Shown: piece after piece, positions 40,163 to 49,259 of the stretch
Layout of the letters: each line of letters begins with the position of its first letter
Numbering within the stretch: the first letter of the stretch is position 1
Assembly (NCBI GenBank): GCA_009758405.1
Contig: WSBC01000008.1
Location: 1-64,000, forward strand
Length of the DNA stretch: 64,000 nt
Source of the DNA: Methanobacteriota archaeon
Lineage (GTDB): Archaea > Thermoplasmatota > Thermoplasmata > Thermoplasmatales > ARK-15
Reading direction: 5' to 3'
Notes under the pieces: generated by a model
Databases searched by the model: none
The model's input: the letters and a program-made list of their open reading frames with translations, nothing else
What the model was told of the DNA's origin: nothing
Translations under genes and position numbers: made by a program

Positions 40163-41306
40163 ATGATAATAGGATTGGATGTATATAAGGATTTGGTATA
40201 CGTGACAAGAATGGAAAACGATGGGAAAATAACAGAACAATACGAAATGAAGAACAGTGAAGAATCATGGAACAAATTTGTAGGGTAAATACATATTAGA
40301 AATGCCTGAGATAGCACTTGAAGCATCCACATCTGGAAAGCATGTTGCAAGGATTCTAAGTTATGCAGGTTTTTCAGTCCACATTGCAGATCCAAAGAAA
40401 CTAGCATTGATATTCAAATCATCTAAAAAGAATGACAGATCGGATTCAGAAAATCTTGCAAAATTACTTAGATTGAATGAATTTCCAGAGGCATATTTGC
40501 CATCAAGGGAATATGAAGAAATGAGGACACTGACAAGGCACAGAAAATACCTTGGTGAGGAGGTTGTTAGAATTAAAAACAAAGTGCACAGCATTCTATC
40601 ATTGAATGGTATAAAGATAAAAGCCACGGACATATTTGGGAAAAAAGGCCTTAGTGAATTATCAAAATCTATAGAGAGGCTTAGTTACTCTGAAAAGATT
40701 GTTATAAATGATATGCTAAAAAGAATAATTGACATAAAGGAAAGATCAGAAAAGATTGAAAATGAAATGGCAAAAATAGGCAAAGATAGAGAGGACGTAA
40801 AAAGGCTCATGACAATACCTGGGATAAATATATACATCGCAACTGGGATAATAGGTGAAATAGGGGATATTAATAGATTCAGGAATAAAGAGAGTCTAGC
40901 ATCATATGCGGGTCTAGTACCAAGGCAAGATCAATCTGGAAAAAATGATAGGAAAGGGCACATAACAAAGGAAGGGCCATCAATGTTAAGATATCTTTTG
41001 GTACTAGCTGCACATACTTTGATAAAATACTCTAAGAAGATGAAGAATAAGTATCTCAGTTCAGTAAAGAGGATTGAGAAGAATAGGGCAATAGTAGCAA
41101 TAGCAAGGATTCTCGCTGAAATGATATTCACTATGCTAAAAAAGAATGTTGATTTCGAGGATGAGATAATTCCATTAACTGAAAAGAAGGTAAAGAAAAT
41201 GATTGAAAGAGCAAATTCGGGATCTGGAGAAATAAACATTCAGGAAAACATAAAATTAATATCATCTAAAGGATTTAGGTCATTGTCAACTAAGCCTTTT
41301 TCATAG
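40163..41306 (+). pseudogene. IS110-family transposase, single-nucleotide frameshift near 40283
   Basis: MIIGLDVYKDLVYVTRMENDGKITEQYEMKNSEESWNKFVG* in frame 2, then GKYILEMPEIALEASTSGKHVARIL... in frame 0; C-terminal IPGINIYIATGIIGEIGDINRFRNKESLASYAGLVPRQDQSG. Confidence 0.85.
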
Positions 41307-41601
41307 AAGATTGTAAGAAAACAAAGAAAGTAATATCAACAAAAGATGAGACAGGTATGAAAATTCTTAAATATTTAAATTTGGAGAGGTTTCAATAGCG
41401 CCCCATTACGATTATTAAGAAAAATCAGTAAAATAAAGGTTAATTTATCAATTTTTAATTTAAATCATGTAAACTTACGTCTTCATATTCTTTATTTTCT
41501 TTAAAATATACATCTCCTAATAACAACGTTTCCCAAGACATACTTATCCCTCCTATTTTTCAATTCCATAAGAATTCTTTCTCTGATATTCCATTACACC
41601 T

Positions 41602-41913
41602 TTAACGCTTCTTTAGCTTATCCCCATCAACTTCAAAAATTTCATTAAATCGATTTCCTAACTCTTTCACATCAAATTTGGCCTTCCTCTTATAATCAAT
41701 CAGATAAATTACTATTACACGATTTTTTCTTTTCACATTCTCTGACCTGATTAATGCAACTACCACCTTTCCGTCTTCTAAATGCTTATCAATATAGATC
41801 TTATTGTTAATTGCATACCCTTCAGACCAGCCAGGCCATACCTCTATTTTCTCGAGATTAGATAAATTCTTTATTAAAAGATTATGAAGACTGGTCCTGT
41901 TCAATTTTTCCAA
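41602..41913 (-). CDS. Hypothetical protein in small-gene cluster
   Basis: 103-aa ORF with coding-like composition. Confidence 0.55.
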   Translation of the reverse strand: MEKLNRTSLHNLLIKNLSNLEKIEVWPGWSEGYAINNKIYIDKHLEDGKVVVALIRSENVKRKNRVIVIYLIDYKRKAKFDVKELGNRFNEIFEVDGDKLKKR

Positions 41914-41941
41914 TTTTTTTCATTTCTTTTAAATCCATCAT

Positions 41942-42267
41942 TTAATTCTCCTCCTTTTTACAATTTTTATCATCCATCGTGTTTTGCACCAAAATAATAA
42001 GACCAAAGATCATCAGGACTGAAATAATTGCAATAAATGCATTGGCTAAAGCAAAAGGCTCAATCCCCAGTATCGTTACAAGGAACTCGAACCCCAGAAA
42101 GCCCATGATCAGAAGAACAGGGAAGCCAGCCTATGCCACCTGAGACCGAACAAGAACCTGTCAAGTGTGCCTCGCCTGAATTCAGTATACTGCCAGAGCA
42201 GGACTGCCAGGTCCAGGAGCAACAGCCCCAGCCCCGCAAAGGACAATAAAACTACGAACAGGTCCAT
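41942..42267 (-). pseudogene. Small membrane protein, apparently frameshifted
   Basis: MDLFVVLLSFAGLGLLLLDLAVLLWQYTEFRRGTLDRFLFGLRWHRLASLFF* (42109-42267), then in another frame FPVLLIMGFLGFEFLVTILGIEPFALANAFIAIISVLMIFGLIILVQNTMDDKNCKKEEN*. Confidence 0.5.
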
Positions 42268-42273
42268 ACTGCA

Positions 42274-42563
42274 TCAGAAGTACCTGTATGATTTAAATAG
42301 ATTTTCTGCAAAATCTTTTGCTTCTTCAAAGGTATCAAATTCCTTAATAACCTTATCATATGGATCGGACTTTATTTCACCACCAAAATTCCTAAAGAAG
42401 TAACAAGCATAGACCTCAAAAACATTTTTCTCTAGATTTTTCTGATTGACAGGCGGAACCTTTTTAATAGATCTCCTTTTTCAAAACAATATCCAATATC
42501 ATATTCTACAACACTATAATCCGAATTTGGTTTTCTTATATTAAACTCCTTTTCATTCACCAT
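42274..42563 (-). pseudogene. Hypothetical protein, frameshifted near the A-run of 'attaaaaagg'
   Basis: MVNEKEFNIRKPNSDYSVVEYDIGYCFEKGDLL then alternate frame KKVPPVNQKNLEKNVFEVYACYFFRNFGGEIKSDPYDKVIKEFDTFEEAKDFAENLFKSYRYF*. Confidence 0.5.
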
Positions 42564-42581
42564 TTTTATCACCCCTTTTAA

Positions 42582-43190
42582 TTATCTCATTTGGTTATAA
42601 CATTCATCTTTTAAATCTGGATATACTTCCGCTATCTTTTTCAATATCTTATTTTTCAATTTTATATAAGCATTAATCTTTCCTACCTTACCTTCTAGTT
42701 CTTCTAATAGATCTTCATAATTCGTCAAATTATGCCTTATGTAATTTACCATAATCCTGCTGAGGAAAGCATTATCAAGATCCTTTTCACTGAATATCAT
42801 GTTTTCAATGTGGTCAATCGCACCTTGATGAAAATTGTAATTCTCAATGGCTAGTTTTTTAATTTTTTCTATTTCCATTTTTTCCACTTCAATTTCAATA
42901 GAATCAATATATTTCAGAAGCTTACTTTCTTTCATCTTTGCTACTTTTTTCATTGCTTCGCTTCTTTTCATTGATTTTTCCTTTAATTCTAAGAAAATAT
43001 CACTGCCCTCTATTCTGTTCACCCTCTTAATTAAATATAATTTCATTTCAGGGGCCTTCCTATAATATGGATTCCTTACAGTAAGGTCTGGATCACCCAA
43101 TAAGCGTCTTATCATCGAGTCCGTCCAGCCCCTCGCCTTCAGCCCGGCCTTTGATATGTATTTTTTGTTAATTTTAGATTCCTCTTTCAT
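42582..43190 (-). CDS. Hypothetical protein with 'GWTDSMIRRLLGDPDLTVRNPYYRKAPEMKLY' N-terminal motif
   Basis: Intact 202-aa ORF; N-terminal motif resembles a helical motif seen in uncharacterised prokaryotic proteins (recalled, not searched). Confidence 0.7.
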   Translation of the reverse strand: MKEESKINKKYISKAGLKARGWTDSMIRRLLGDPDLTVRNPYYRKAPEMKLYLIKRVNRIEGSDIFLELKEKSMKRSEAMKKVAKMKESKLLKYIDSIEIEVEKMEIEKIKKLAIENYNFHQGAIDHIENMIFSEKDLDNAFLSRIMVNYIRHNLTNYEDLLEELEGKVGKINAYIKLKNKILKKIAEVYPDLKDECYNQMR

Positions 43191-43296
43191 CTCCTCGCTT
43201 CTTATATCCTTAAACTGTATTATAAAAATTTCTGAATTTCATGGAGGACTTAGCACACAGAATTGCTCCGAAAAAAAAACTGGCTGGGGGTCCAGA

Positions 43297-43582
43297 TCAA
43301 TATGATATGTATATGTACGGTTTCTTGCCCTTTGCCTCTAGAGTCTCGCCCAGCCTTAAAAACTTGAGGATCGAAAATATAACATCTATTTCATATTCTA
43401 TGTCTGAATAGTCAGAGATAATAACTGAAACACTCTCCAGTTTTTTTGTTCTTATCTGTTATTACCAAATGTTCGCCCATGGTTTCCACAATATTAGAAA
43501 AAACGTCAACAATGCTCTTCTGTTCCTCCTTTTTATCAGTGCCATCCATTTGTTTTTCTGATGATTTTTTAATAGCTTCCAT
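43297..43582 (-). pseudogene. Hypothetical protein, frameshifted near a T7/A7 homopolymer
   Basis: MEAIKKSSEKQMDGTDKKEEQKSIVDVFSNIVETMGEHLVITDKNKKTGE then alternate frame SVIISDYSDIEYEIDVIFSILKFLRLGETLEAKGKKPYTYISY*. Confidence 0.45.
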
Positions 43583-43624
43583 TACTACGTTTTTTAAGGC
43601 ATTTTCAGGTCAAAGAATGGAATA

Positions 43625-43765
43625 CTGATACATGCGGATCTCAATGCTGTATATAACATAATAATGAAGGCATTCTTAGAAGCATTTGCAGACGGAATAG
43701 AGGGTATAGGGTTATACCCACGAAGTTTAAGCATCCCTGAGTTCACGGGGATGATAACTTCCAAA
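43625..43765 (+). pseudogene. C-terminal remnant of an IS605-type TnpB
   Basis: ILIHADLNAVYNIIMKAFLEAFADGIEGIGLYPRSLSIPEFTGMITSK; 'ADLNAAYNI...YPRSL' is the typical TnpB C-terminal RuvC-III/tail pattern. Confidence 0.6.
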
Positions 43766-43939
43766 GGTAAATGTTAACATGGTTAACAGAAACCATAACC
43801 TGACCCTTATGAAAATGGTATTCTCGAATTCATTGAGAAAGGAGAGAATATTACAGGTGAATCTTTACACGGGGAGTTTGAAAAATTCAAGAATATTATA
43901 AATATACTGTATAATGTTGATGTTTTTGCGGGTTTTACT

Positions 43940-45208
43940 CTATATAGGCATAGATAGGTATGAATCACTATACCTATCATATCCAAAATAGAGCTTGGGT
44001 TTCACAACTTCATATAACTCCCTCGCGAGTTCATCGGGAGTCTTCTGTTCCACCCCTGTCAGGAAGTACCCACCCACCAGCGTAGGCAAGATATTCGAAT
44101 CCCACCAACTTATCTGATGGGGAACTCCCTCCATACTCAGATACAGGTTGATTGATGCGTTGAGTTGTCTATCTATTGTTAACCCACAGTTCTTACACCT
44201 AAATACTTTGCTCCCATTCAGGTCTTTGTTGATACACCCACATCTGGAGCATTTCTTTGATGTGTACTCTGGTGGTAATTCAATGCAGTTGTTCACACGG
44301 TTCTTTATATTTTTCCAATCAGTGCGTGAAATTTGTCTGTTCCATAGCCTAGATGATCTATACATATTTTCTTTTCTTAAGTCTTCGAATCCGTTATTTC
44401 GGGCAACTGAATTTATTACCCTTGCAATTTCAACCTGATGTTTTCTTGCCCTGTTCCTTTCCCTTTTTGAATATTTTCTTGATACTCCTTTAGCTTTCTT
44501 TGATTTTGATGCCTTCTTTTGTATGCTTCTTCTTTTTTCAAATGAAGATATATGTACTGTGGCAAGGGGTTTTGTATCTATCTTAATCCATCCTGCTTCT
44601 GGTGAATACCCATCAATTGAAAACATGTTCAAATCCCATGCTACCTTCTCTGCTAAATACTTAACATTATTCTTATTAGGTTCGTGTATTGGCAGATACA
44701 ATTTATCCAATGTGATTATAGGTTCCCCGATTCCACTTGAGGATATATTTTTAGGAAGCTTGAAATATCTTTTTGACAGGTCAAAGTAAATAAATTTTCC
44801 AGGTGAGATTGTCACTCTTAGTCTATCTCCTTCCAATTTACATAAGGTCTGCTTAACCCTTATAAACAGTCTTTTTGCTTTAGGGCATTTCATTTTTCTA
44901 TTTCCTTTAACATAGTTCTTTTTCCAGGAATCCATTATTGAAAAAGCTGTTTTTAGTGCGGAATCAACCCAATGGGATGCATATTTCCAGTCTTTAAGGT
45001 ATTTGTCCCTCAATTCTTTTTTAAATAGATTGTCCTTTCTGTAATTTGGAAGAATCCTAAACTGCTTTTTCCCCTCTATCTGAGTTTTTTTCCATTTTAT
45101 ACTATCCCATATGTCTTCTAACATTGAGTTCAATATCTCATTATATGCTATAATCAGATCCTTGATATCTTCCCCCTTATCATGTTTGAGTGAATAGGTT
45201 TTTAGCAC
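43940..45208 (-). CDS. tnpB: TnpB RNA-guided nuclease-family protein (IS607)
   Basis: ELPPEYTSKKCSRCGCINKDLNGSKVFRCKNCGLTIDRQLNASINL (Zn finger + RuvC-III region), NGFEDLRKEN (RuvC-II region). Confidence 0.88.
   Translation of the reverse strand: MLKTYSLKHDKGEDIKDLIIAYNEILNSMLEDIWDSIKWKKTQIEGKKQFRILPNYRKDNLFKKELRDKYLKDWKYASHWVDSALKTAFSIMDSWKKNYVKGNRKMKCPKAKRLFIRVKQTLCKLEGDRLRVTISPGKFIYFDLSKRYFKLPKNISSSGIGEPIITLDKLYLPIHEPNKNNVKYLAEKVAWDLNMFSIDGYSPEAGWIKIDTKPLATVHISSFEKRRSIQKKASKSKKAKGVSRKYSKRERNRARKHQVEIARVINSVARNNGFEDLRKENMYRSSRLWNRQISRTDWKNIKNRVNNCIELPPEYTSKKCSRCGCINKDLNGSKVFRCKNCGLTIDRQLNASINLYLSMEGVPHQISWWDSNILPTLVGGYFLTGVEQKTPDELARELYEVVKPKLYFGYDRYSDSYLSMPI
43953..43978 (-). ncRNA. Candidate omega-RNA/right-end hairpin at the tnpB 3' end
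   Basis: GATAGGTAT-8 nt-ATACCTATC, 9-bp perfect stem overlapping the last tnpB codons. Confidence 0.4.
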
Positions 45209-45779
45209 GTTCCACGACCTCCTTTTGCTTATGACTTCTTATTCCGTACAGTTTACCAGAAAAGTGAGAAATAATCGTAATTAGGTCCTCTAATAGTTCT
45301 TGTTGAGGTGGCTTTGCATCTGTTTGATTTATCACTTCAATGCTTGTTCCATGTTCTTCAAATACTCTTTTCAGTGTATCAAACCCGAACCTGGTAAGTC
45401 TGTCTTCATACAATATAACCACCTTATCCACTTCATTGTGTAAAATTTTATCCAAGAGTTTTAAGAACCCTTTTCTATTTTCATTTAAACCAGAGCCAAT
45501 ATCAGTTATTACTTCATGAACACCATATTCTTGTAGATATTTCACTTGTCGTTCCAAGTCATCTTTCTGCGTATTAGATGAAACTCTTGCATATCCAATA
45601 ATGCTTCGTATACCTTTTTCTCCCTGCAACCTTCTGATTTCCGATTCGGGTATCCTCCTGCGACCGCCAGGTGTCCTTACAATTCTAATTTTTCCCTGCT
45701 TGTCCCATTTCTGAATAGTCCTAGGGTGAAGGCCGAGAAGTAAACATGCCTCTTTTAACGTATATAATCTTTCAGGCAC
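45180..45779 (-). CDS. tnpA: IS607 TnpA: MerR-type HTH + serine recombinase
   Basis: LYTLKEACLLLGLHPRTIQKWDKQGKIRIVRTPGGRRRIPESEI; IIGYARVSSNTQKDDLERQVKYL; EDRLTRFGFDTL. Confidence 0.93.
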   Translation of the reverse strand: MPERLYTLKEACLLLGLHPRTIQKWDKQGKIRIVRTPGGRRRIPESEIRRLQGEKGIRSIIGYARVSSNTQKDDLERQVKYLQEYGVHEVITDIGSGLNENRKGFLKLLDKILHNEVDKVVILYEDRLTRFGFDTLKRVFEEHGTSIEVINQTDAKPPQQELLEDLITIISHFSGKLYGIRSHKQKEVVERAKNLFTQT

Positions 45780-45981
45780 AGAATATTATATGACAAACAC
45801 CTATATAAAGTTATTTATTTTGAAACTGTTTGCTACGGCATACAGGATGGGTCCAAATTTCCTTAATATTAGAGATAAAAGTAATAAGATACCCTATCTA
45901 ACAAGAACAAGAAGTCTAAAGGAATCAATTGATCTTGTAAAAAATAACTTTGAATTTCTTTGGGAGGAAAAATTAAAAAAA

Positions 45982-48195
45982 TTAAAGGCTTGAATAGTAG
46001 TCCTCATCGTAGGGCTCAGGTTTAAGCCCTTTCCTTTCCCTTATTTTTCTAACTACCTGATCCTGTAGCTCCCTTGGTACCCTCTCGTATCCTGCGTTTT
46101 CTGTGGACCAAAGTACCCTTCCGCTTGTTGCAGACCTTATTGCAGATGCAAAACCAAAGAGTTCAGCAACAGGGGCTTTAGCCACTATAGTTGTTTGATA
46201 CTCCTCCTGTTCTATGCTCAATATCACGCCCCTTCTCTGCTGTAATTCCCTTGTAACATTACCTACCTCTTCGGTTGGCACATTAAGGAATACATTCTGT
46301 ATTGGCTCAAGTAGTATTCTCTCAGCCTGGCACATTGCACCATATATTGCATTTCTTACTGCTGGGATTACCTGTGCTGGACCCCTGTGAATGCTATCCT
46401 CGTGTAGCTTTGCATCAACAAGCTTTACCTTAACACCATAAAGCTTTTCATTAGCAAGTGGACCCTTATCCACTGCCTCCATAAATGCCTGTTTAACAAG
46501 CTCCATTGTCTCATTTAAATATTGTATACCCCATGTCATGTCTAGAAGAATATTGGGTCCCTTTATTACCTCCACCCTTCTTGCCTCCTCCTTATCAAGT
46601 CCTAGGTCCTCAAGCTTCTTTGATAGTGTTTTCTTATCCTTGAACCTATCACCCTGCTGCACCTCTCCTGAAAGTATTCCCTTCACAACATTCTCCTCAA
46701 GTGGCTCTACCTCTATGTAGAACCTATTATGTTTGTTCGGTGATTTGCCCTCAAATGGTCCTCCTTTATGATCCACTGTTTCCCTATAGACAACAAGGGG
46801 CTCAGATGTCTCTACTTCAACCTTATAATCGTTTATTATTCTATAAAGTGTTACTTCAAGGTGAAGTTCACCCATGCCGGAGATCAGATGCTCTCCCGTT
46901 TCCTGGTTTATCTCAACTTGTATTGATGGATCTGCCTTAGCAATGAGCCTTAAAACCTCTATAAGCTTAGGTAGATCCTTTGTATACTTTGCCTCTATAG
47001 CCATTGTAACCACAGGATCGGAATAATGTTTCATTGGTTCAAAGGGCTCAATCCCTTTTATTGATGATACTGTTGATCCTGCTATAGCATCCTTAAGACC
47101 TACAATTGCCGCTATATTTCCTGCCTTTATCTCATCAACTGGGATCCTGTCAGGACCAACAAGCATTGCAAGTTGCTGAACCCTATAGGTTCTATCACCC
47201 ATATCTGAAATATAAAGCTCATCACCCTTCCTCAATGTTCCTGAATAGACCCTACCCACTGCTACCTCACCTGCATGTTGATCCACAATTATTTTTGTTA
47301 TCATTATTACTGTGGGCCCCTTCGGATCTGCATTTAAAAGTGATTTTCCCACATCAGAGTTTAGATCTCCCTTCCAGATCTGGGGGATCCTGTATTTCTG
47401 TGCTTCTGAGGGATTTGGTATATGATGAACAACCATGTCAAGCACTACCTGATGAAGTGGCGATCTCTTTGAAAGTGTTTTCTGATCACCATTCTTTAGA
47501 TATTCATAAACATCCTTAAACGTGATTCCATTCTTTTTCATTGAGCTAATGCTCAATGCCCATTTGTTAAATGCTGAACCAAAGGCAACAGTACCGCTCT
47601 CTACCTTCACCTGCCATGCCTCCTTGAACTCCTGTGGGGCATATAGCTTTATCAACCTGTTTACATCTGTAATTATCTTTGCAAACCTCTTCTGCATTTC
47701 CTCAGCGTTAAGCTTTAGCTCGTTTATTAATCTATCAACCTTGTTTATGAAAAGTACAGGCCTTACCTTCTCCTTCATTGCCTGCCTTATTACTGTCTCA
47801 GTCTGGGGCATTACACCCTCAACGGAATCCACAACCAGTATTGCACCGTCAAGTGCCCTCAATGCCCTTGTTACATCCCCTCCAAAATCTACATGGCCAG
47901 GGGTATCAATAAGGTTGATCAAATACTCTGTTCCATCCACCTCATGAACCATGGATGCCGCAGCTGCATTTATTGTAATGCCTCTTGCCTGTTCCTGTTC
48001 ATCATAGTCAAGAACAAGCTGTTTGCCTGCAAGCTCCTCACTCATCATTCCTGCCCCTGCAATTAGATTATCGCTTAGGGTTGTTTTTCCATGGTCTATG
48101 TGTGCAATAGTTCCAATGTTCCTGATCTTTGTTATATCATCCATTATTTTCGATGCTCTTCTAATGTTATCCTCTTTCCTTCCCACCTGTACCAC
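45982..48195 (-). CDS. fusA: Translation elongation factor EF-2
   Basis: GTIAHIDHGKTTLSDNLIAGAGM, DTPGHVDFGGDVTRALRA, GRVLWSTENAGYERVPRELQDQVVRKIRERKGLKPEP. Confidence 0.98.
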   Translation of the reverse strand: MVQVGRKEDNIRRASKIMDDITKIRNIGTIAHIDHGKTTLSDNLIAGAGMMSEELAGKQLVLDYDEQEQARGITINAAAASMVHEVDGTEYLINLIDTPGHVDFGGDVTRALRALDGAILVVDSVEGVMPQTETVIRQAMKEKVRPVLFINKVDRLINELKLNAEEMQKRFAKIITDVNRLIKLYAPQEFKEAWQVKVESGTVAFGSAFNKWALSISSMKKNGITFKDVYEYLKNGDQKTLSKRSPLHQVVLDMVVHHIPNPSEAQKYRIPQIWKGDLNSDVGKSLLNADPKGPTVIMITKIIVDQHAGEVAVGRVYSGTLRKGDELYISDMGDRTYRVQQLAMLVGPDRIPVDEIKAGNIAAIVGLKDAIAGSTVSSIKGIEPFEPMKHYSDPVVTMAIEAKYTKDLPKLIEVLRLIAKADPSIQVEINQETGEHLISGMGELHLEVTLYRIINDYKVEVETSEPLVVYRETVDHKGGPFEGKSPNKHNRFYIEVEPLEENVVKGILSGEVQQGDRFKDKKTLSKKLEDLGLDKEEARRVEVIKGPNILLDMTWGIQYLNETMELVKQAFMEAVDKGPLANEKLYGVKVKLVDAKLHEDSIHRGPAQVIPAVRNAIYGAMCQAERILLEPIQNVFLNVPTEEVGNVTRELQQRRGVILSIEQEEYQTTIVAKAPVAELFGFASAIRSATSGRVLWSTENAGYERVPRELQDQVVRKIRERKGLKPEPYDEDYYSSL

Positions 48196-48196
48196 C

Positions 48197-48760
48197 TTAC
48201 CTTGCAGATGCCGCTATTCTTTCTACCTCTTCCTTCTTGGAGATAGCAAAACTTGACATATCATAGTTTGAGGCCTTTATTATCTCGTCAGCAAGGCATT
48301 CATAAATTGGCTTTGAACTCCTGAATGTACACTGCATGGCACCAAGGGCTAAATTCCTGATTGCAAGATCTAGTCTTCTTGATGCGGAAACATCAACCGC
48401 CTTTGGCACTGCCACACCACCCATCTTTAGCCTTGTTACCTCTTCTCTGGGAGCAGCATTCTCAATTGCATTAACCAGTACCTGCAGGGGGTTTTTCTTT
48501 GTCTTTTCATTAATGATCTCAAATGCCTTCATGACTACCCTATAGGCACTCAGCTTTTTACCTGTGTATTTTTCTGTCCTCATCATATTGTTTATTAATC
48601 TTTCAACAACATTCATCTCCTTTTTACCAAGGTGTTTCCTTCCATGCACACCATGCGTATGTAAAACATACCTTGGTTTAAGGTTAAGATATTTAACAAG
48701 ACTGGGATCCTTTACCACTACCTCATCAGGATCGTATTTTCCAAATATGTATATCTTCAT
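48197..48760 (-). CDS. rps7: 30S ribosomal protein S7
   Basis: [27 protein letters not shown]...[22 protein letters not shown]. Confidence 0.97.
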   Translation of the reverse strand: MKIYIFGKYDPDEVVVKDPSLVKYLNLKPRYVLHTHGVHGRKHLGKKEMNVVERLINNMMRTEKYTGKKLSAYRVVMKAFEIINEKTKKNPLQVLVNAIENAAPREEVTRLKMGGVAVPKAVDVSASRRLDLAIRNLALGAMQCTFRSSKPIYECLADEIIKASNYDMSSFAISKKEEVERIAASAR

Positions 48761-48764
48761 TGGA

Positions 48765-49193
48765 TCACCTCACAGGCTTCTCCTTCCTGCCCTTAACAAG
48801 TTCCTTCAAGGATATTCCATTTACCTTTACTACCTTGTACCTAACACCAGGGATATCACCCTTTGATCTTCCTAACCTTCCCCCTATACCCTCTATAACT
48901 ACTTCATCATGCTCATCAATATAGTTAATTGCACCATCTCCGGGGGCAAAGGCTGTCACCACTTTCCCATTTTTAATTAATTGTACCTTTACTGCTTTCC
49001 TGATTGCAGAGTTTGGCTGCTTTGCCTCAATACCTATCTTTTCAAGAACAATTCCCTTTGCCTGTGGAGATCCCTCCAGAGGGTCACTTTTTTCTTTCAA
49101 CTTCAATACCCTCTTCTTATAATACCTATCACTCCACCTTAACTTTTGCCTCGATTTCTTCAATTTTTTAGCTGTATATAATCCATTGGCCAA
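48765..49193 (-). CDS. rps12: 30S ribosomal protein S12
   Basis: [47 protein letters not shown]. Confidence 0.97.
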   Translation of the reverse strand: MANGLYTAKKLKKSRQKLRWSDRYYKKRVLKLKEKSDPLEGSPQAKGIVLEKIGIEAKQPNSAIRKAVKVQLIKNGKVVTAFAPGDGAINYIDEHDEVVIEGIGGRLGRSKGDIPGVRYKVVKVNGISLKELVKGRKEKPVR

Positions 49194-49259
49194 ATTGGAT
49201 CACCATCTTTTTATTTTTATTCACTTGAATTAACAACCAGTATAAATAATCTATCATGG

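Larger units (their letters stand above)
39976..41400 (+). mobile_element. IS110-family element (boundaries approximate)
   Basis: DEDD/Transposase_20-type transposase preceded by ~185-nt structured noncoding left end; left end abuts truncated amt. Right boundary not determined. Confidence 0.7.
43940..45779 (-). mobile_element. IS607-family element (TnpA serine recombinase + TnpB); coding span only
   Basis: Overlapping tnpA and tnpB on the minus strand; element ends not determined. Confidence 0.85.

Noticed and set aside
41304-41316. 12-nt match 'atagaagattgt' between candidate loop 2 (40102-40113) and the end of the transposase gene
   Set aside because: Orientation does not clearly fit the known donor-guide pairing and the element right end is unknown; noted only for follow-up.
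46701-47947. Several + strand ORFs inside fusA
   Set aside because: Antisense to EF-2; no independent support.
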